A DNA stretch of 64,000 nucleotides from Prorocentrum cordatum (GCA_963575745.1 CAUYUJ010011459.1:71501-135500); one strand, 5' to 3'; counted from the stretch's first letter, positions 19,765-30,895 are shown. A program made the numbers and translations. The notes: generated from the letters alone by a model not told the origin.

Positions 19765-20060
19765 GATCGATGGGTCCTGATGGGATGGTGATTGTGATGA
19801 TGTTGGTCTGATGATGGAGATGGTGAGCGTGAAGGTATGGCGTTATGATGATGATGGTGATCGGTAATATTGACGGGATTGGTATGGTGGTGGTGGTGAT
19901 GATGATGTTGATGATCATGATCATGTTGTTGATCATGCTCATGATATACTGATGATGATGTTGTTGTTGTTGATGATGATGATGATAATGATGTTGCTGC
20001 TGATGATGATGATGCTGGCGGCGATGCTGACGATGGTGATCATGATGATGATGTGGAGCA
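19765..20060. repeat. Degenerate ATG/GTT/TGATGA microsatellite
   Basis: Runs of GATGATGATG, GGTGGTGGTG and GTTGTTGTTG mixed with TGATCATGAT. Confidence 0.8.
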
Positions 20061-20179
20061 AAAGACAACACGCATTCCACAAGGCAGCAGTCCAGCAGAA
20101 GGTTTCGCGACCATGCCGACCTCCCCCCCCCCAAGGGGGAAGGCGGAGTATTGGCCGTGGGCGTTGTGTGGTAGTGGGG

Positions 20180-20335
20180 TAAGCCGCGGTGGTCGCAGCA
20201 GCATCATCAGTGAAGCTAGCAGCAGCATTGTCAGTGGCAGTCGCAGTAGGGGTGATTGTGTCGATGGCCGTGGCTGTTGCGGTGGCGGTAGCGGTTGCAG
20301 TGATAGCGGTGGCGGCAAAGGTAGCGGTAGCAGTC
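20180..20335. repeat. Degenerate GGTNGC microsatellite
   Basis: GGCGGTAGCGGTTGCAGTGA-type repeats with period near 6. Confidence 0.65.
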
Positions 20336-20685
20336 TTTCTCGTGTTTACCCCCCCCCTTCGTTCCAGGTTGGTTTTGCGTTGGCGGCGTTGTGGATCGCG
20401 CCCGCCCCTACCGTGCACGGCCTTGCTTCCAGGACACCCTGCTGCTCTCTGACATTTGCATGCCATGTGATGTTTTGATCAACGATGAGGCGATGATTGC
20501 AACGTTGATTGCAGGTATATACTATATCTATACGACCACCTTTCGGGTGATTCGGCGGCTGTCGGGGGGGACCAGTTGATGACAACTGCGATGGGACACC
20601 ATCGGAGCACCCTGAGGACAGTATTGCCACCATCGGGACACCATCGGGACATTACTGTGGTCCACACGTCCACTATTTCTTAATC
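20336..20685. other. No gene; a few GGGACACCATCG copies
   Basis: From about 20588 to 20655 it contains early copies of the 12-base unit that expands at 21105-21830. The rest is not recognised. Confidence 0.4.
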
Positions 20686-20689
20686 GATC

Positions 20690-21100
20690 TTACTACCGGC
20701 CTTCCCATAGATCTCGCTATCGATCTCACTATCGAGCCCACTATCGGTCTCACTATCGATCTCACGATCGGTTTCGCTATAGCTCTCACTATCGATATCG
20801 CAATCAATATCACGATCTATGTGTCGATCTTACTATCGGTCTCAGTATCTGTTTGTAGATCGTACTATTGACCCCACCATTGTTCACTCTATCAATATAT
20901 CGGTCTCACGATCAGTCAGTCTCTCTATCTATAAACGATCCAACCATCTATCAATCCATATCACGATCGATCTGTCTCACTTTCCGTCGATATCACCATC
21001 TATGTGATTATCGATATACTGACTTACCTACCTATCTATCTAGCTATCTAGATATAGCTTTTAGCTCTCTATATACATATATAGATCGATCTCACGGGCA
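20690..21100. repeat. Degenerate ATCTCACTATCG 12-bp repeat
   Basis: CGATCTCACTATCGAGCCCA-type units. It grades into TCTATC/CTATCTAG repeats near 21020-21095. Confidence 0.75.
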
Positions 21101-21104
21101 ACTA

Positions 21105-21830
21105 TCGGGGCAGCCACTGGGACGCCATCGGGACACAACCAGGACACCATCGGGGCACTATTTGGACACGATCGGGACACCATCGTGCGGGACACCATCG
21201 GGACATTCTATGGACACCATCGGGACACCATGTGGACACATTTGGAACAGCATCGGGACACCAAGTGGACATCATTGGGACACCATAGGGGGACCGTCGG
21301 GACACCATCGGGACACCATCGGGACACCATCGGGACACCATCGGGACGTAATAGGGACACCATCGGGACACCATCGAGACACCATCGGGACATCATGGGG
21401 ACACCATCGGGACACTATCGGGACACCATCGGGACACCATCGGGACGCCATGCGGACACCATCCCGACACCAACAGAACACCATCGGGACACCATTGGGT
21501 CAGCATGTGGACACCATCGGGACACCTTCGAGACAGCATCGGGACACCATCGGGGCACCATCGGAACACCATCGGGACACAACTGGAATACCAACATAAC
21601 ACCATCGGGACACCATCGGAGCACCATGTGAACACCATCGGGACACCATCGAGACACCATCGGGACACCATATGGACACCATTTGGACCCCATCGGGTCA
21701 GCATCAGGATAACATGGGGACGCCATCGGGACGCCATCGGGACACTATCGGAACACCGTCGGGACCATCCGGACATCTTGTGGACACCATCGAAACACCA
21801 TCGGGACAGCACCAGGACACCACGGGAACA
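21105..21830. repeat. GGGACACCATCG 12-bp minisatellite
   Basis: About 60 copies of GGGACACCATCG with scattered variants (GGGACATCATGG, GTGGACACCAT). Its length is a multiple of three, so open frames arise on both strands with a 4-residue theme; they are not genes. Confidence 0.9.
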
Positions 21831-22196
21831 CGCCCATGCCACCGCCAGCCAATTGGCGGGACACCCCCAAGCCACCTCTGGTCAACGGGGTCGGCACCAT
21901 CATTTGGCCCGGCTTCGCCCTAGCAACGGCCCAACCGCCCACGCAGCTTCGCTTCGCCCGCACGCACTTTCCCGGTGGGGTGTGTCCGTTTCACTTCGAT
22001 CTCATTTCCCAATCACCGATGGTGATAAGACAGGAGGAGTCGTGCGAGCCCGAGGAACATGAGCAACAGCAGCGGGACGGGGGAGACGAAGGCCGAGGAC
22101 GATGATGACAAGGACGAGGAGCAGGAATAGGAACGCAGGTACCAGGAGGAGGCCCCGCGGAAGGTCGAGGAAGTACCCAGGCGGAAGGTACCATTG
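21831..22196. other. No recognisable feature
   Basis: Mixed-composition spacer containing a purine-rich stretch (GAGGAACATGAGCAACAGCA, about 22051). No motif was recognised. Confidence 0.35.
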
Positions 22197-22365
22197 GTCA
22201 GGAGTGGAAAAAACACCACACAGACACAGTTAATCGTCGATTCCCAGGAAACTATGGGAAACTATGGGAAGTGGGGGGGAAGACGAAAACCCAGAAAATA
22301 TTTGAAAATATGGGAAATCCTGTTATTTGTGTCTATTTACTTGTGTGTCCCAGGGCCCCTTCAAT
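22197..22365 (+). repeat. Family Q copy 3
   Basis: GTCAGGAGTGGAAAAAACAC, ACAGTTAATCGTCGATTCCC, GGGGGGGAAGACGAAAACCC, and GTGTGTCCCAGGGCCCCTTC. It shows the uninterrupted order ACAGTTAATCG that is split by MITE-B at 19157. Confidence 0.7.
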
Positions 22366-22540
22366 TGGACCTTGGAGCGACTGGGTTATGCAGGCAGGGG
22401 AGATAGAGTCATTACGCTGGAAGAAGGAACAGTTCGGGTTCCGAAGCGGCTCGTTGTTCCTCCTGTCGTTGCACGGTTGACATCCTCGCACGTTTGGGCG
22501 CGTTTGGGGCTCAGGAAGTCAACAGGGGCTTTTTACTCGA

Positions 22541-22690
22541 AAGTCGGGCGTGTCCCTCTACAGGAGGAATGTTCAGAAATGGTTAATCAAAAGTCCAGGG
22601 ACGATGTTTCTACCGCTTTTTGAATCTGTTTTGGGCATTTGTGAGTATGTGTCATTATTCGTCCAAAACCCGCCTGTTCATGCGTCGGTC
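22541..22690. mobile_element. MITE-B copy 3
   Basis: The left end is AAGTCGGGCGTGTCCCTCTA, CAGGAGGAATGTTC. The right end is diverged (ATTCGTCCAAAACCCGCCTG, TGCGTCGGTC). Confidence 0.65.
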
Positions 22691-22762
22691 ATTACGGCTG
22701 CAGCGTGATTGCACAATTGTGTCGTTCATTATGGCTGCAGCGTGATTGCACGATTGTGGATC
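22688..22762. repeat. Direct duplication of a 38-bp unit
   Basis: CATTACGGCTGCAGCGTGAT, TGCACAATTGTG is repeated as CATTATGGCTGCAGCGTGAT, TGCACGATTGTG directly downstream. Confidence 0.75.
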
Positions 22763-23754
22763 GAGGACCAGCGAGGCCGAGTGGGAGCGGCAGGCGGCAG
22801 GGGGACAGCGCAGCCGAGGAAGAGGAGGACGAAAAGGACCACAGCAAAGCAAGCCTGATATGTACCAACGATTTTATTTTGGCCCCAAGAAAAAATGATA
22901 GACCCACGAACTCAGAAAGGAATCTAGAAATGTAAGGCACGGCACCGCTTCAAAGACACCTTATTGGGCTACGGGAAAATTCAATGCTGAGTGGATCGAT
23001 CTTGGTGTACCGTGCCGAGGGATGTGCTGTGCTGCACCGTGCTGAATTGCGATGTGCCATGCCGAGAGTATGCCCAATAGCGTTGTGGATCGAGTCCGCC
23101 TTTGCATCCGAATCCTGACCGAACTGATCTGGATCTTAAGCTCGAGCTGCCTGAGCATATAGTAGCTGCCCCAGAGCTAACTGATAGGGGGACGTGCTAG
23201 GAGGACGCGCCGCGGAACGTCCCAAGGTATGCGCCAGGCGACGTGCCAGTGGACGTGCCACGGGAACGCACCGCGGGACGTGCCAAGGGGACGCGCTACG
23301 GAACGTACCAATGGGCGTGCCACGGGACGTGCCAGGGGACGCGCCGCGCGACGTGCCAGGGGGACTCGCCACGGGACGCGCCACGGAACGTGCCAAGTTA
23401 CGATGTTGAGTGTATCGATCTTGATGTACCGTGCCGAGGGCTGTGCTGTGCTGCGCCGTGCTGAATTGCGATGTGCCATGCCGAGAGTGTGCCCAATAGC
23501 GTTGTGGATCGAGTCCTCCTTTGCATCCGAATCCTGACTGAACTGATCTGGATCTTAAGCACGAGCTGCCTGAGCACGAGCACATAGTAGTTGTTCCAGA
23601 GCTAACTGACAGGCGGACATGCCATGAGGAACGCCGCGGACGTCCCAAGGGACGCGGCAGGCGACGTGCCCTCGGACGTGCCACGGGGACGCACCGCGGG
23701 ACGCGCCAAGGGGACGCGCTACGGAACGTGCCAATGGACGTGCCACCTCATTCT

Positions 23755-24735
23755 AGACATCCGCCTGGGCGAATTGAACACGTGAAAGCAAGTGGTTCGC
23801 TCGAGACATCCTCACCCCATCTTCCTTCTAGACGGTGGCTTGGACACGTTAAAGCACTTGGCCCCGCCATGTTAAATACCCCCTTGGGCGGCCTGGACAC
23901 GTAAAACCACGTGATTCCAATTCGGGACGCTCATGTCAGATATCCCCTTGGGCGGCCTGGACACGTTAAAGCACATGGCCCTTGCTCGGGAGAATCATGT
24001 TAGATACCCCCCTTGGGTGGCGTGGACAAGTAAAACACGTGGTGCCAGCTTGGGACAACCATGTTAGATACCCCACTGGGTGGTCTGGACACTTGAAAAC
24101 ACGCGGTTCTAGGTCGGGACAACCATGTTAGATACCCATTTGGGTGGTGTGCACACTTGAAAACACGCGGTTCCAGGTCGGGAGAACCACGCTAGATATC
24201 CCCATTGGGTGGCCTGGACACGTGAAAACACGTGGTTCCAGCTCGGGACAGCCATGTTGTATACCCCCTTGCGTGGCCTGGCTGCGCTGACGTCGCGCTC
24301 CCGATCGACACTTCCTCTCAATGTCTTCCCAGGAGAGGCCCCCAAAGCGCCACCCCCTGTCCAGAGCAAGAACACATCACGGTTCTGTATTAGGATATGT
24401 GTTCGGGTAACGCTTTTCGGCTCCGCGTGCGTTTCCTGATAATTCGGTGTTGGGCCCGACGCCATGTTGGATATCCCCCTGGGCGGCTTGGACACATAAA
24501 GGCACGTGGCTCCGGTTCGGGACAATCATATTATATACCCCCCTGGTGGCCTGGACACGTAAAAACACGAGGTTACAGCACAGGACCACCATGTTAGATA
24601 CCTCCCTGGGTGGCCTGGACACTTGAAAACACGCGGCTCCAGCGCAGGACCACCATGTTAGATACCCCTCTTGGGTGGCCTGAACATATAAAAAAAAACA
24701 CATGGCTCCAGCTCGGAACCACCGTGTTAGATATT
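23755..24735 (+). repeat. ~63-bp array, GGTGGCCTGGACACGT subtype (first block)
   Basis: About 13 units of the form CATGTTAGATACCCCCTTGG, GTGGCCTGGACACGTAAAA, CACGTGGTTCCAGCTCGGGA. The block is interrupted at about 24270-24450 by sequence with a family-R-like CGATCGACACTTCCTC. Confidence 0.8.
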
Positions 24736-24887
24736 TTATAAGGGCTTCGCCCCCTGCCGCCGGCCCTCCCTCTCGGAGAATGGGCCATGGAAGAGCTAAG
24801 TCATGAGGCTTTGGCGCTGTCGTGCAGCAGTATCGGAACTTCATGCGAGGCCGATTCGCAATCGGCAAAACCAACTGATCACAAGAG

Positions 24888-25012
24888 GGGTTACCACACA
24901 GGGCGATTGGTAAGACGTGTATGGTTTACGAGCTTGGTTACCACACCTTGGGATTAAAGGGCCGAGGGAGTACTCGCAGTTTGGGTTACCACGCCTTGCG
25001 ATGGATGTGCAT
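24888..25012 (+). repeat. ~48-bp repeat (three copies)
   Basis: GGTTACCACA-type starts recur at about 24889, 24937 and 24985, next to the 73-bp array. Confidence 0.5.
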
Positions 25013-25668
25013 GAGGGGTGGCACCGAATTTCAGAAATGTGGCAAATCCCATGTGTTTTTGGACCCTGACCCCGCGGATCTGCGTGAGGGGTGGCACCGA
25101 ATTTCAGAAATGTAGCAAATCCCTTGTGTTTTTGGACCCTGACCCCGCGGATCTGCGTGAGGGGTGGCACCGAATTTCAGAAATGTGGCAAATCCCTGTG
25201 TTTTTGGACCCTGACCCCGCGGATCTGCGTGAGGGGTGGCACCGAATTTCAGAAATGTGGCAAATCCCCTGTGTTTTTGGACCCTGACCCCGCGGATCTG
25301 CGTGAGGGGTGGCACCGAATTTCAGAAATGTGGCAAATCCCTTGTGTTTTTGGACCCTGACCCCGCGGATCTGCGTGAGGGGTGGCACCGAATTTCAGAA
25401 ATGTGGCAAATCCCATGTGTTTTTGGACCCTGACCCCGCGGATCTGCGTGAGGGGTGGCACCGAATTTCAGAAATGTGGCAAATCCCTTGTGTTTTTGGA
25501 CCCTGACCCCGCGGATCTGCGTGAGGGGTGGCACCGAATTTCAGAAATGTGGCAAATCCCCTGTGTTTTTGGACCCTGACCCCGCGGATCTGCGTGAGGG
25601 GTGGCACCGAATTTCAGAAATGTGGCAAATCCCTTGTGTTTTTGGACCCTGACCCCGCGGATCTGCGT
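25013..25668 (+). repeat. 73-bp satellite, nine near-identical units
   Basis: The unit is GAGGGGTGGCACCGAATTTC, AGAAATGTGGCAAATCCC, one variable base, TGTGTTTTTGGACCCTGACC and CCGCGGATCTGCGT. The nine units differ almost only at the base after AAATCCC: A, T, deleted, C, T, A, T, C, T. Unit 2 also has TAG for TGG. Near-identity indicates recent expansion. There are no unique spacers, so it is not a CRISPR array. Confidence 0.95.
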
Positions 25669-25879
25669 GAAGGGTGTCGATTTCGAGCTCCCCCAGCAAT
25701 TCAGACAACGCGCCCAGGGGACGCTAAAAATCCCGTTTGGGCCTTCCCCCCCTCGCGCGGTCAATCAACTAGTTACAGTAACCAGCAAGAAGCAGAACTG
25801 TAACACTGGAAACTACAAGCTACAACTGGTACTGGAAACTGCAAACCCGTGCCTCGCAGCCTGGTGGCCCCACAAGGGG

Positions 25880-26082
25880 GCCGGCGGATTTCCCTGGGTG
25901 GCCTGGACACGTGAAAACAGTTGATTCCAGCTCGGGACCACCATGTTAGATACCCCCCTGATGGCCTGCACACGTAAAAACTCACGGTTCCAGCCCACCC
26001 AGGGGAGATATCCAACATGCGGTCGTTTGGGGCGCCAGCGACGGACAACATGTTGGATACCCCCCTGGCCGACCTGGGCACG
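25880..26082 (+). repeat. ~63-bp array, second block
   Basis: Three units with GGTGGCCTGGACACGTGAAA and CCATGTTAGATACCCCCCTG resume after the 73-bp satellite and lead into CGAGACATCC-type units. Confidence 0.7.
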
Positions 26083-26477
26083 TGAAAACAAGCATTTCGC
26101 CCGAGACATCCTTTGAATTCTGGCTGCCCACGAGGCCCCCGCTCGGGACATCCCCCAACTCTGCAACACCAGCGTTTCGCTCGAGACATCCTCAACAAAA
26201 TCTGAAACACACGCGTCTCGCTGGGGACATCCTCAATTTTGCCACGCCGAATGGAACTTTACATTGTTATCTATCGCAAATAATTCCGCTGGCCTCATTC
26301 CCGTAGGGGCCGGCGGGAAAACCCACTAAAAGAGAACTTTGGGCCTAGGCCTTTTCCAGGAATTATTTGGTCCCCCAACATTTTTTGATTATGCAATACA
26401 TATGATGAAACATGATCGACCCACGAACCCAGAAAAGAATACAGAAGTGCAACACATGGCTCATAGTCGGGCGAATG

Positions 26478-26852
26478 GTGTCTTTGGAAATGGGGCCGCG
26501 AAACGTGTGCGCAATAGTTCATGCAATAGCTGCAAACGATCACATACATCGTACAGTGCCTCGTGCAATACTCAGGGTGCAATAGTTTGCTCGCGCGAGC
26601 GCAGTAGTTTATTTCTGCGATGCAATAGTTTGTGTAATCGCTTTTTCGTGAGCAATAGTTTGCAATCGTTGGCTTGCCACGATGCAATAGATGTGCCTGG
26701 CCATGCAAGATGACGGACGCAATACTTGACCCCGCGGGCGCAATAGTTCGCAATAGTTGCGCGCAATAGCTGCGCGCAATATTTCCACGCAGCGAGCGAT
26801 TGCAGCTGCGGTTTGCGGCTCCATTCACAAAGACCCCATTTCCCCGGAACCA
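26478..26852. repeat. Palindromic insert rich in GCAATAGTTTGC
   Basis: The outer arms match in inverse orientation: GGTGTCTTTGGAAATGG, GGCCGCGAAAC at the left, and GTTTGCGGCTCCATTCACA, AAGACCCCATTTCCCCGG at the right. Between them lie about a dozen CAATAG-containing copies (GCGCAATAGTTCGCAATAGT). It splits the leader of cassette copy 4. Confidence 0.6.
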
Positions 26853-26884
26853 GCGTTTCAAAGACACCTGATTGGGCGACGGGC

Positions 26885-28452
26885 AAATGCAATGCTGAGT
26901 TTATCGATCTTGATGTACCGTGCCGAGGGCTGTGCTGTGCTGCGCTGTGCTGAATCACGATGTGCCACGCCGCGATTGTGCTTTATAGAGTTGTGGATCG
27001 ACTCCTCCTTTGCATCGGAGTCCTGACCGAACTGATCTGGATCTTGTGCTCGAGCTGCCTGAGCACATAGTAGCTGCCCCAGAGCTAATTGACAAGGAGC
27101 CATGCTAGGAGGACGCGCCGCGGAACGTTCCAAGGGAGGCGCCAGGCGACGTGCCAGGGCACGTGCCACGGGAACGCACCGCGGGACGTGCCGAGGGGAC
27201 GCGTTACGCAACGTGCCACGGGACGTGCCAGGGGACGCGCCGCGCGACGTGCCAGGGGGTCTCGCCACGGGACGCGCCACGGAACGTGCCAGGGAACGTG
27301 CCAGGTAGCAATGTTGAGGGTATCGATCTTGATGTACCGTGCCGAGGGTTGTGCTGTATTGCGCCGTGCTGAATCACGATGTGCCATGCCGCGATTGTGC
27401 TCTATAGTGTTGTGGATTGAGTCCTTCTTCGCATCCTAGTCCTGACCAATCTGATCTGGATCTTAAGCTCGAGCTGCCTGAGCACACAGTAGCTGCCCCA
27501 GAGCTAATTGACAAGGAGCCATGCTAGGAGGACGCGCCGCGGAACGTTCCACGGGACGCGCCAGGCGACGTGCCAGGGCACGTGCCACGGGAACGCACCG
27601 CGGGACGTGCCGAGGGGACGCGTTACGCAACGTGCCAATGGACGTGCCACGGGACGTGCCAGGGGACGCGCCGCGCGACGTGCCAGGGGGACTCGCCACG
27701 GGACGCGCCACGGAACGTGCCAGGGAACGTGCCAGGTAGCAAGGTTGAGGGTATCGATCTTGATGTACCTTGCCGAGGCCTGTGCTGTGTTGCGCCGTGC
27801 TGAATCACGATGTGCCATGCCGCGATTGTGCTCTATAGTGGTGTGGATCGAGTCCTTCTTCGCATCCTAGTCCTGACCAATCTGATCTGGATCTTAAGCT
27901 CGAGCTGCCTGAGCACACAGTAGCTTCCCCAGAGCTAATTGACAAGGAGACATGCTAGGAGGACGCGCCGCGGAACGTCCCAAGAGACGCGCCAGGCGAC
28001 GTGCCAGGGCACGTGCTACGGGGACGCACCGCGGGACGTGCCGAGGGGACGCGTTACGCAACGTGCCAATGGACGTGCCACGGAACGTGCCAGGGAACGT
28101 GCCAGGTTGCAATGTTGAGTGTGTCGGTCATGCTATACCGTGCCGAGGGCTGTGCTGTGCTGCGCTGTGTTGAATTGCGATGTGCCATGCCGCGATTGTG
28201 CTCTATAGTGTTGTGGGTCGAGTCCTCCTTTGCATCCGAGTCCTCACCGAACTGATCTGGACCGTAAGCTCGAGCTGCCTGAGCACACAGTAGCTCCCCC
28301 AGAGCTAACTGACAGGGGAACACGCCAGGGGGACGCGCCGCGGAACGTCCCAAGGGACGCGCCAGGCGACGTGCCAAGGGACGTGCCATGGGGACACACC
28401 GCGGGACGTGCCAAAGGGGACGCGCTACGTAACGTGCCCATGGACGTGCCAC
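26885..28452 (+). repeat. ~420-bp tandem repeat of the cassette (about 3.5 units)
   Basis: Each unit runs GAGGGTATCGATCTTGATGT, CCGAGGGCTGTGCTGTGC, GATTGTGCTCTATAGTGTTG, CTGATCTGGATCTTAAGCTC, AGGAGGACGCGCCGCGGAAC, then an inner degenerate 11-mer run (GGGACGTGCCA). Starts are about 419 bases apart. The third unit has lost part of the inner run. Open frames are repeat-driven. Confidence 0.85.
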
Positions 28453-28574
28453 CTCATGCTAGACATCCGCTTGGGCGAACTGGAAGGGAACACAAGTGGC
28501 TCGTTCGAGACATCCTCAACACATCTTCATGTCAGACGTCCGTTCTAGGCCCCCAGGAAGGCACCAGGAGGCCC

Positions 28575-29367
28575 ATCTTAGATACCCCCTAGGTGGCCTG
28601 GACACTTGAACGCATGTGGCTCCGCCATGTTAAATACCCCCCTGGGCGGCCTGGACACGTAAAACCACGCGGTTGCAAGTCGGGGCAATCATGTGAGATA
28701 CCCCTTGGGTGGCTTGGACACGTAAACACACGTGGGACGAGTTCTGGGCAACCATGTCAGATACAACCTCAGGTGGCCTGGACATGTTAAAACGCGTGGT
28801 CCTTGCACGGGGCAGCTATGTTAGATATCGCCCTGGATGGCATGGGCACGTAAAAGCACGTGGTGTCAGCTCGGGACAATCATGTTAGATACCACTTTGG
28901 GCGGCCTGGACACGCACAAACGCAGGGTTCAAGCTCGGCGCAACCATTTTAGGTATCCCCCTGGGTGGCCTGGACATGTAAACACACGTGGGACCAGCTC
29001 TGGGCAACCATGTTGGATACAACCTTGGGTGGCCTGGACACGTTAAAACACGCGGTCCTTGCTAGGGACAGCTATGTTAGATATCGCCCTGGGTGGCCTG
29101 GACACGTAAAACAACACGTGGTTCCAGTTCGGACAATCATGTCAGGTACGACCCTGGGCGACCTGGACACGTAAAAAACAGTGGTTCCAGTTCGGGACAT
29201 TCATGTTAGATATCCAATTGGGTGGCCTGGACACGTAAAAACACTTGGATCCCGCTCTGAGCAACCATGTTAGATACACCCCTGGGTGGCCTGGCCAGGT
29301 TAAAACACGTGGTGCTGGCTCGGGACAACCATGTTAGATACCCCCTTGGGTGGCCTGGGCACGTAAA
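28575..29367 (+). repeat. ~63-bp array, third block
   Basis: About twelve units of the GGTGGCCTGGACACGT type, including two successive blocks with the order TACAACCT, ATATCGCCC, which suggests a small higher-order repeat. Confidence 0.8.
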
Positions 29368-30259
29368 AACATGATCGACACACGAACCCAGAAAGTAATT
29401 AAATTAGACATGTAAGACTTGGCAACGTTTTAAAGATACTTGACTGGGCGACGGGCAAATGCAATGCTTAGTGAATCGATCTTGATGTACCGTGCCGAGG
29501 GCTGTGCTGTGCTGCGCCGTGCTGAATTGCGATGTGCCACGTGACGATTGTGCTCTACAGCGTTGTGGATCGAGTCCTCCTTTGCATCCGAGTCCTGACC
29601 GAACTGATCTCGATCTTAAGCTCGAGCTGCCTGAGCACATAGTAGCTGCCAGAGGAAGCGTCGCGCAACGTGCCAGGGGGACTCGCCACGGGACGCACCA
29701 CGGAACGTGCCAGGTTGCAATGTTGAGTGTATCGATCTCGATGTACTGTGCCGAGGGCTGTGCTGTGCCTGGCCGACCTGGACACGTGAAAACAAGCGTT
29801 TCGTTCAAGACATTCTCGACACATCATCATGCTAGACATCCGCCTGGGCCACCCAGACACGTGCAAACAAGCGTCTCGCTCGAGACTTCCTCAGCGAGTC
29901 CTCATTCTAGACATCTGCCAGGGAACGTGCCAGGTTGCAATGCTGGCGCAGGCATCTGCCGTGAAACCAAGCGTCTCGCTCGAGACCTCCTGAAGACCTG
30001 GGCACGTGAAAACAAGCACCTCACTTGAGAGATCCTCTGAATCCTGGTCCCCAGGAGAGGACAATCCAAAAGTAGCGTTTCGCTGGAGACATCCTCAACA
30101 AGTTCTGCAAAACAAACGTTTCGCTCGGGACATCCTCAATTTCATTTCGCCGGCCCTCTTCGACCTCGTCATTTCAACAGAGATTCGCCAGCCCTCCTCG
30201 AACTTGGCACCGGGGACAGGTTTACTTACTAAAAGAGAACCCTGGGCCTAAGCCCTTTC
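29368..30259 (+). mobile_element. Satellite-carrying cassette, copy 5
   Basis: The start is CATGATCGACACACGAACCC after a run of five A inside the ~63-bp array. It has one shortened ~420-bp unit (29460-29740), CGAGACATCC-type ~63-bp units, paired CGCCGGCCCTCTTCGA / CGCCAGCCCTCCTCGA, and the end AAAAGAGAACCCTGGGCC, GCCCTTTCTGGG. Confidence 0.8.
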
Positions 30260-30265
30260 TGGGAA

Positions 30266-30895
30266 TTACGCTGCGTCCGCGCTCACACGGCTACGATCCA
30301 TTGTAAATTACACTTCGTCCGCTCTCCCCTGGCCACGATCCCTCGTAAAGTACCCTGCGTCCGCTCTCCCTGGGCCACGATCCCTCGTAAACTACACTAC
30401 GTCCGCAGTCCCAGGACCACGATCCCTCGTAAAGTATACTGCGTCCGCGCTCCTAGGGCCAGGATCCCTCGTAAACTAGGCTGCGTCCGCGCTCACACGG
30501 CCACGATCCATTGTAAATTACACTGCGTCCGCTCTCCCTTGGCCACGGTCCCTCGTAAAGTACGCTGCGTCCGTGCTCCCAGGGCCACGATCCCTCGTAA
30601 TCTACGCTACGTCCGCGATCCCAGGACCACGGTCCCTCATAAAGTACGCTGCGTCCGCTCTCCCTGGGCCACGATCCCTCGTAAAGTACGCTGCGTCCGC
30701 TCTCCCTGGGCCACGATCCTTCGTAAAGTACGCTGCGTCCGCTCTCCCTTGGCCATGATCCCTTGTAAACGAGCTACGTCTGCGATCCCAGGGCCACGGT
30801 CCCTCGTAAAGTACGCTGCGTCCGCGCTCCCAGGGCTGCGATCCATTGTACATTACGCTGGTTCCGCCCCCCATGTCCACGATCCCTCGTGAGTT
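30266..30895 (+). repeat. 42-bp tandem array (about 14-15 units)
   Basis: The unit is CTGCGTCCGCTCTCCCTGGG, CCACGATCCCTCGTAAAGTA, CG. Units 1, 6 and 14 share ATCCATTGTA, and neighbouring units match with a five-unit offset (1 with 6, 2 with 7, 3 with 8, 4 with 9). Since 42 is divisible by three, both strands keep open frames with 14-residue periods. Confidence 0.9.

Larger units (their letters stand above)
22895..26362 (+). mobile_element. Satellite-carrying cassette, copy 3 (large, nested)
   Basis: The start is ATGATAGACCCACGAACTC with the leader AAAGACACCTTATTGGG. Two ~420-bp units (about 22985-23400 and 23405-23745) are followed by ~63-bp units of the GGTGGCCTGGACACGT type. A 73-bp array (25013-25668) is embedded, then come more ~63-bp units. 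The end module is CCGCTGGCCTCATTC, AAAAGAGAACTTTGGGCC, GGCCTTTTCCAGG. If the ends belong together this cassette is about 3.5 kb and carries another satellite. Confidence 0.65.
26407..29367 (+). mobile_element. Satellite-carrying cassette, copy 4 (interrupted, no 3' end)
   Basis: The start CATGATCGACCCACGAACCC lies at 26407-26426. The leader is broken by a palindromic insert (26478-26852) and continues with TTTCAAAGACACCTGATTGG. About 3.5 tandem ~420-bp units (26885-28450) and then ~63-bp units (28450-29367) follow. There is no end motif; copy 5 begins inside the last ~63-bp units. Confidence 0.75.

Noticed and set aside
25013-25668. Regular 73-bp repeats as a possible CRISPR array
   Set aside because: Units are directly tandem with no unique spacers, no cas genes occur, and the context is eukaryotic.
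15760-28592. Arg/Asp/Val/Pro-repeat proteins over the ~420-bp cassette units
   Set aside because: Comparable frames exist in several phases and strands. They mirror the GGGACGTGCCA minisatellite and break at unit junctions.
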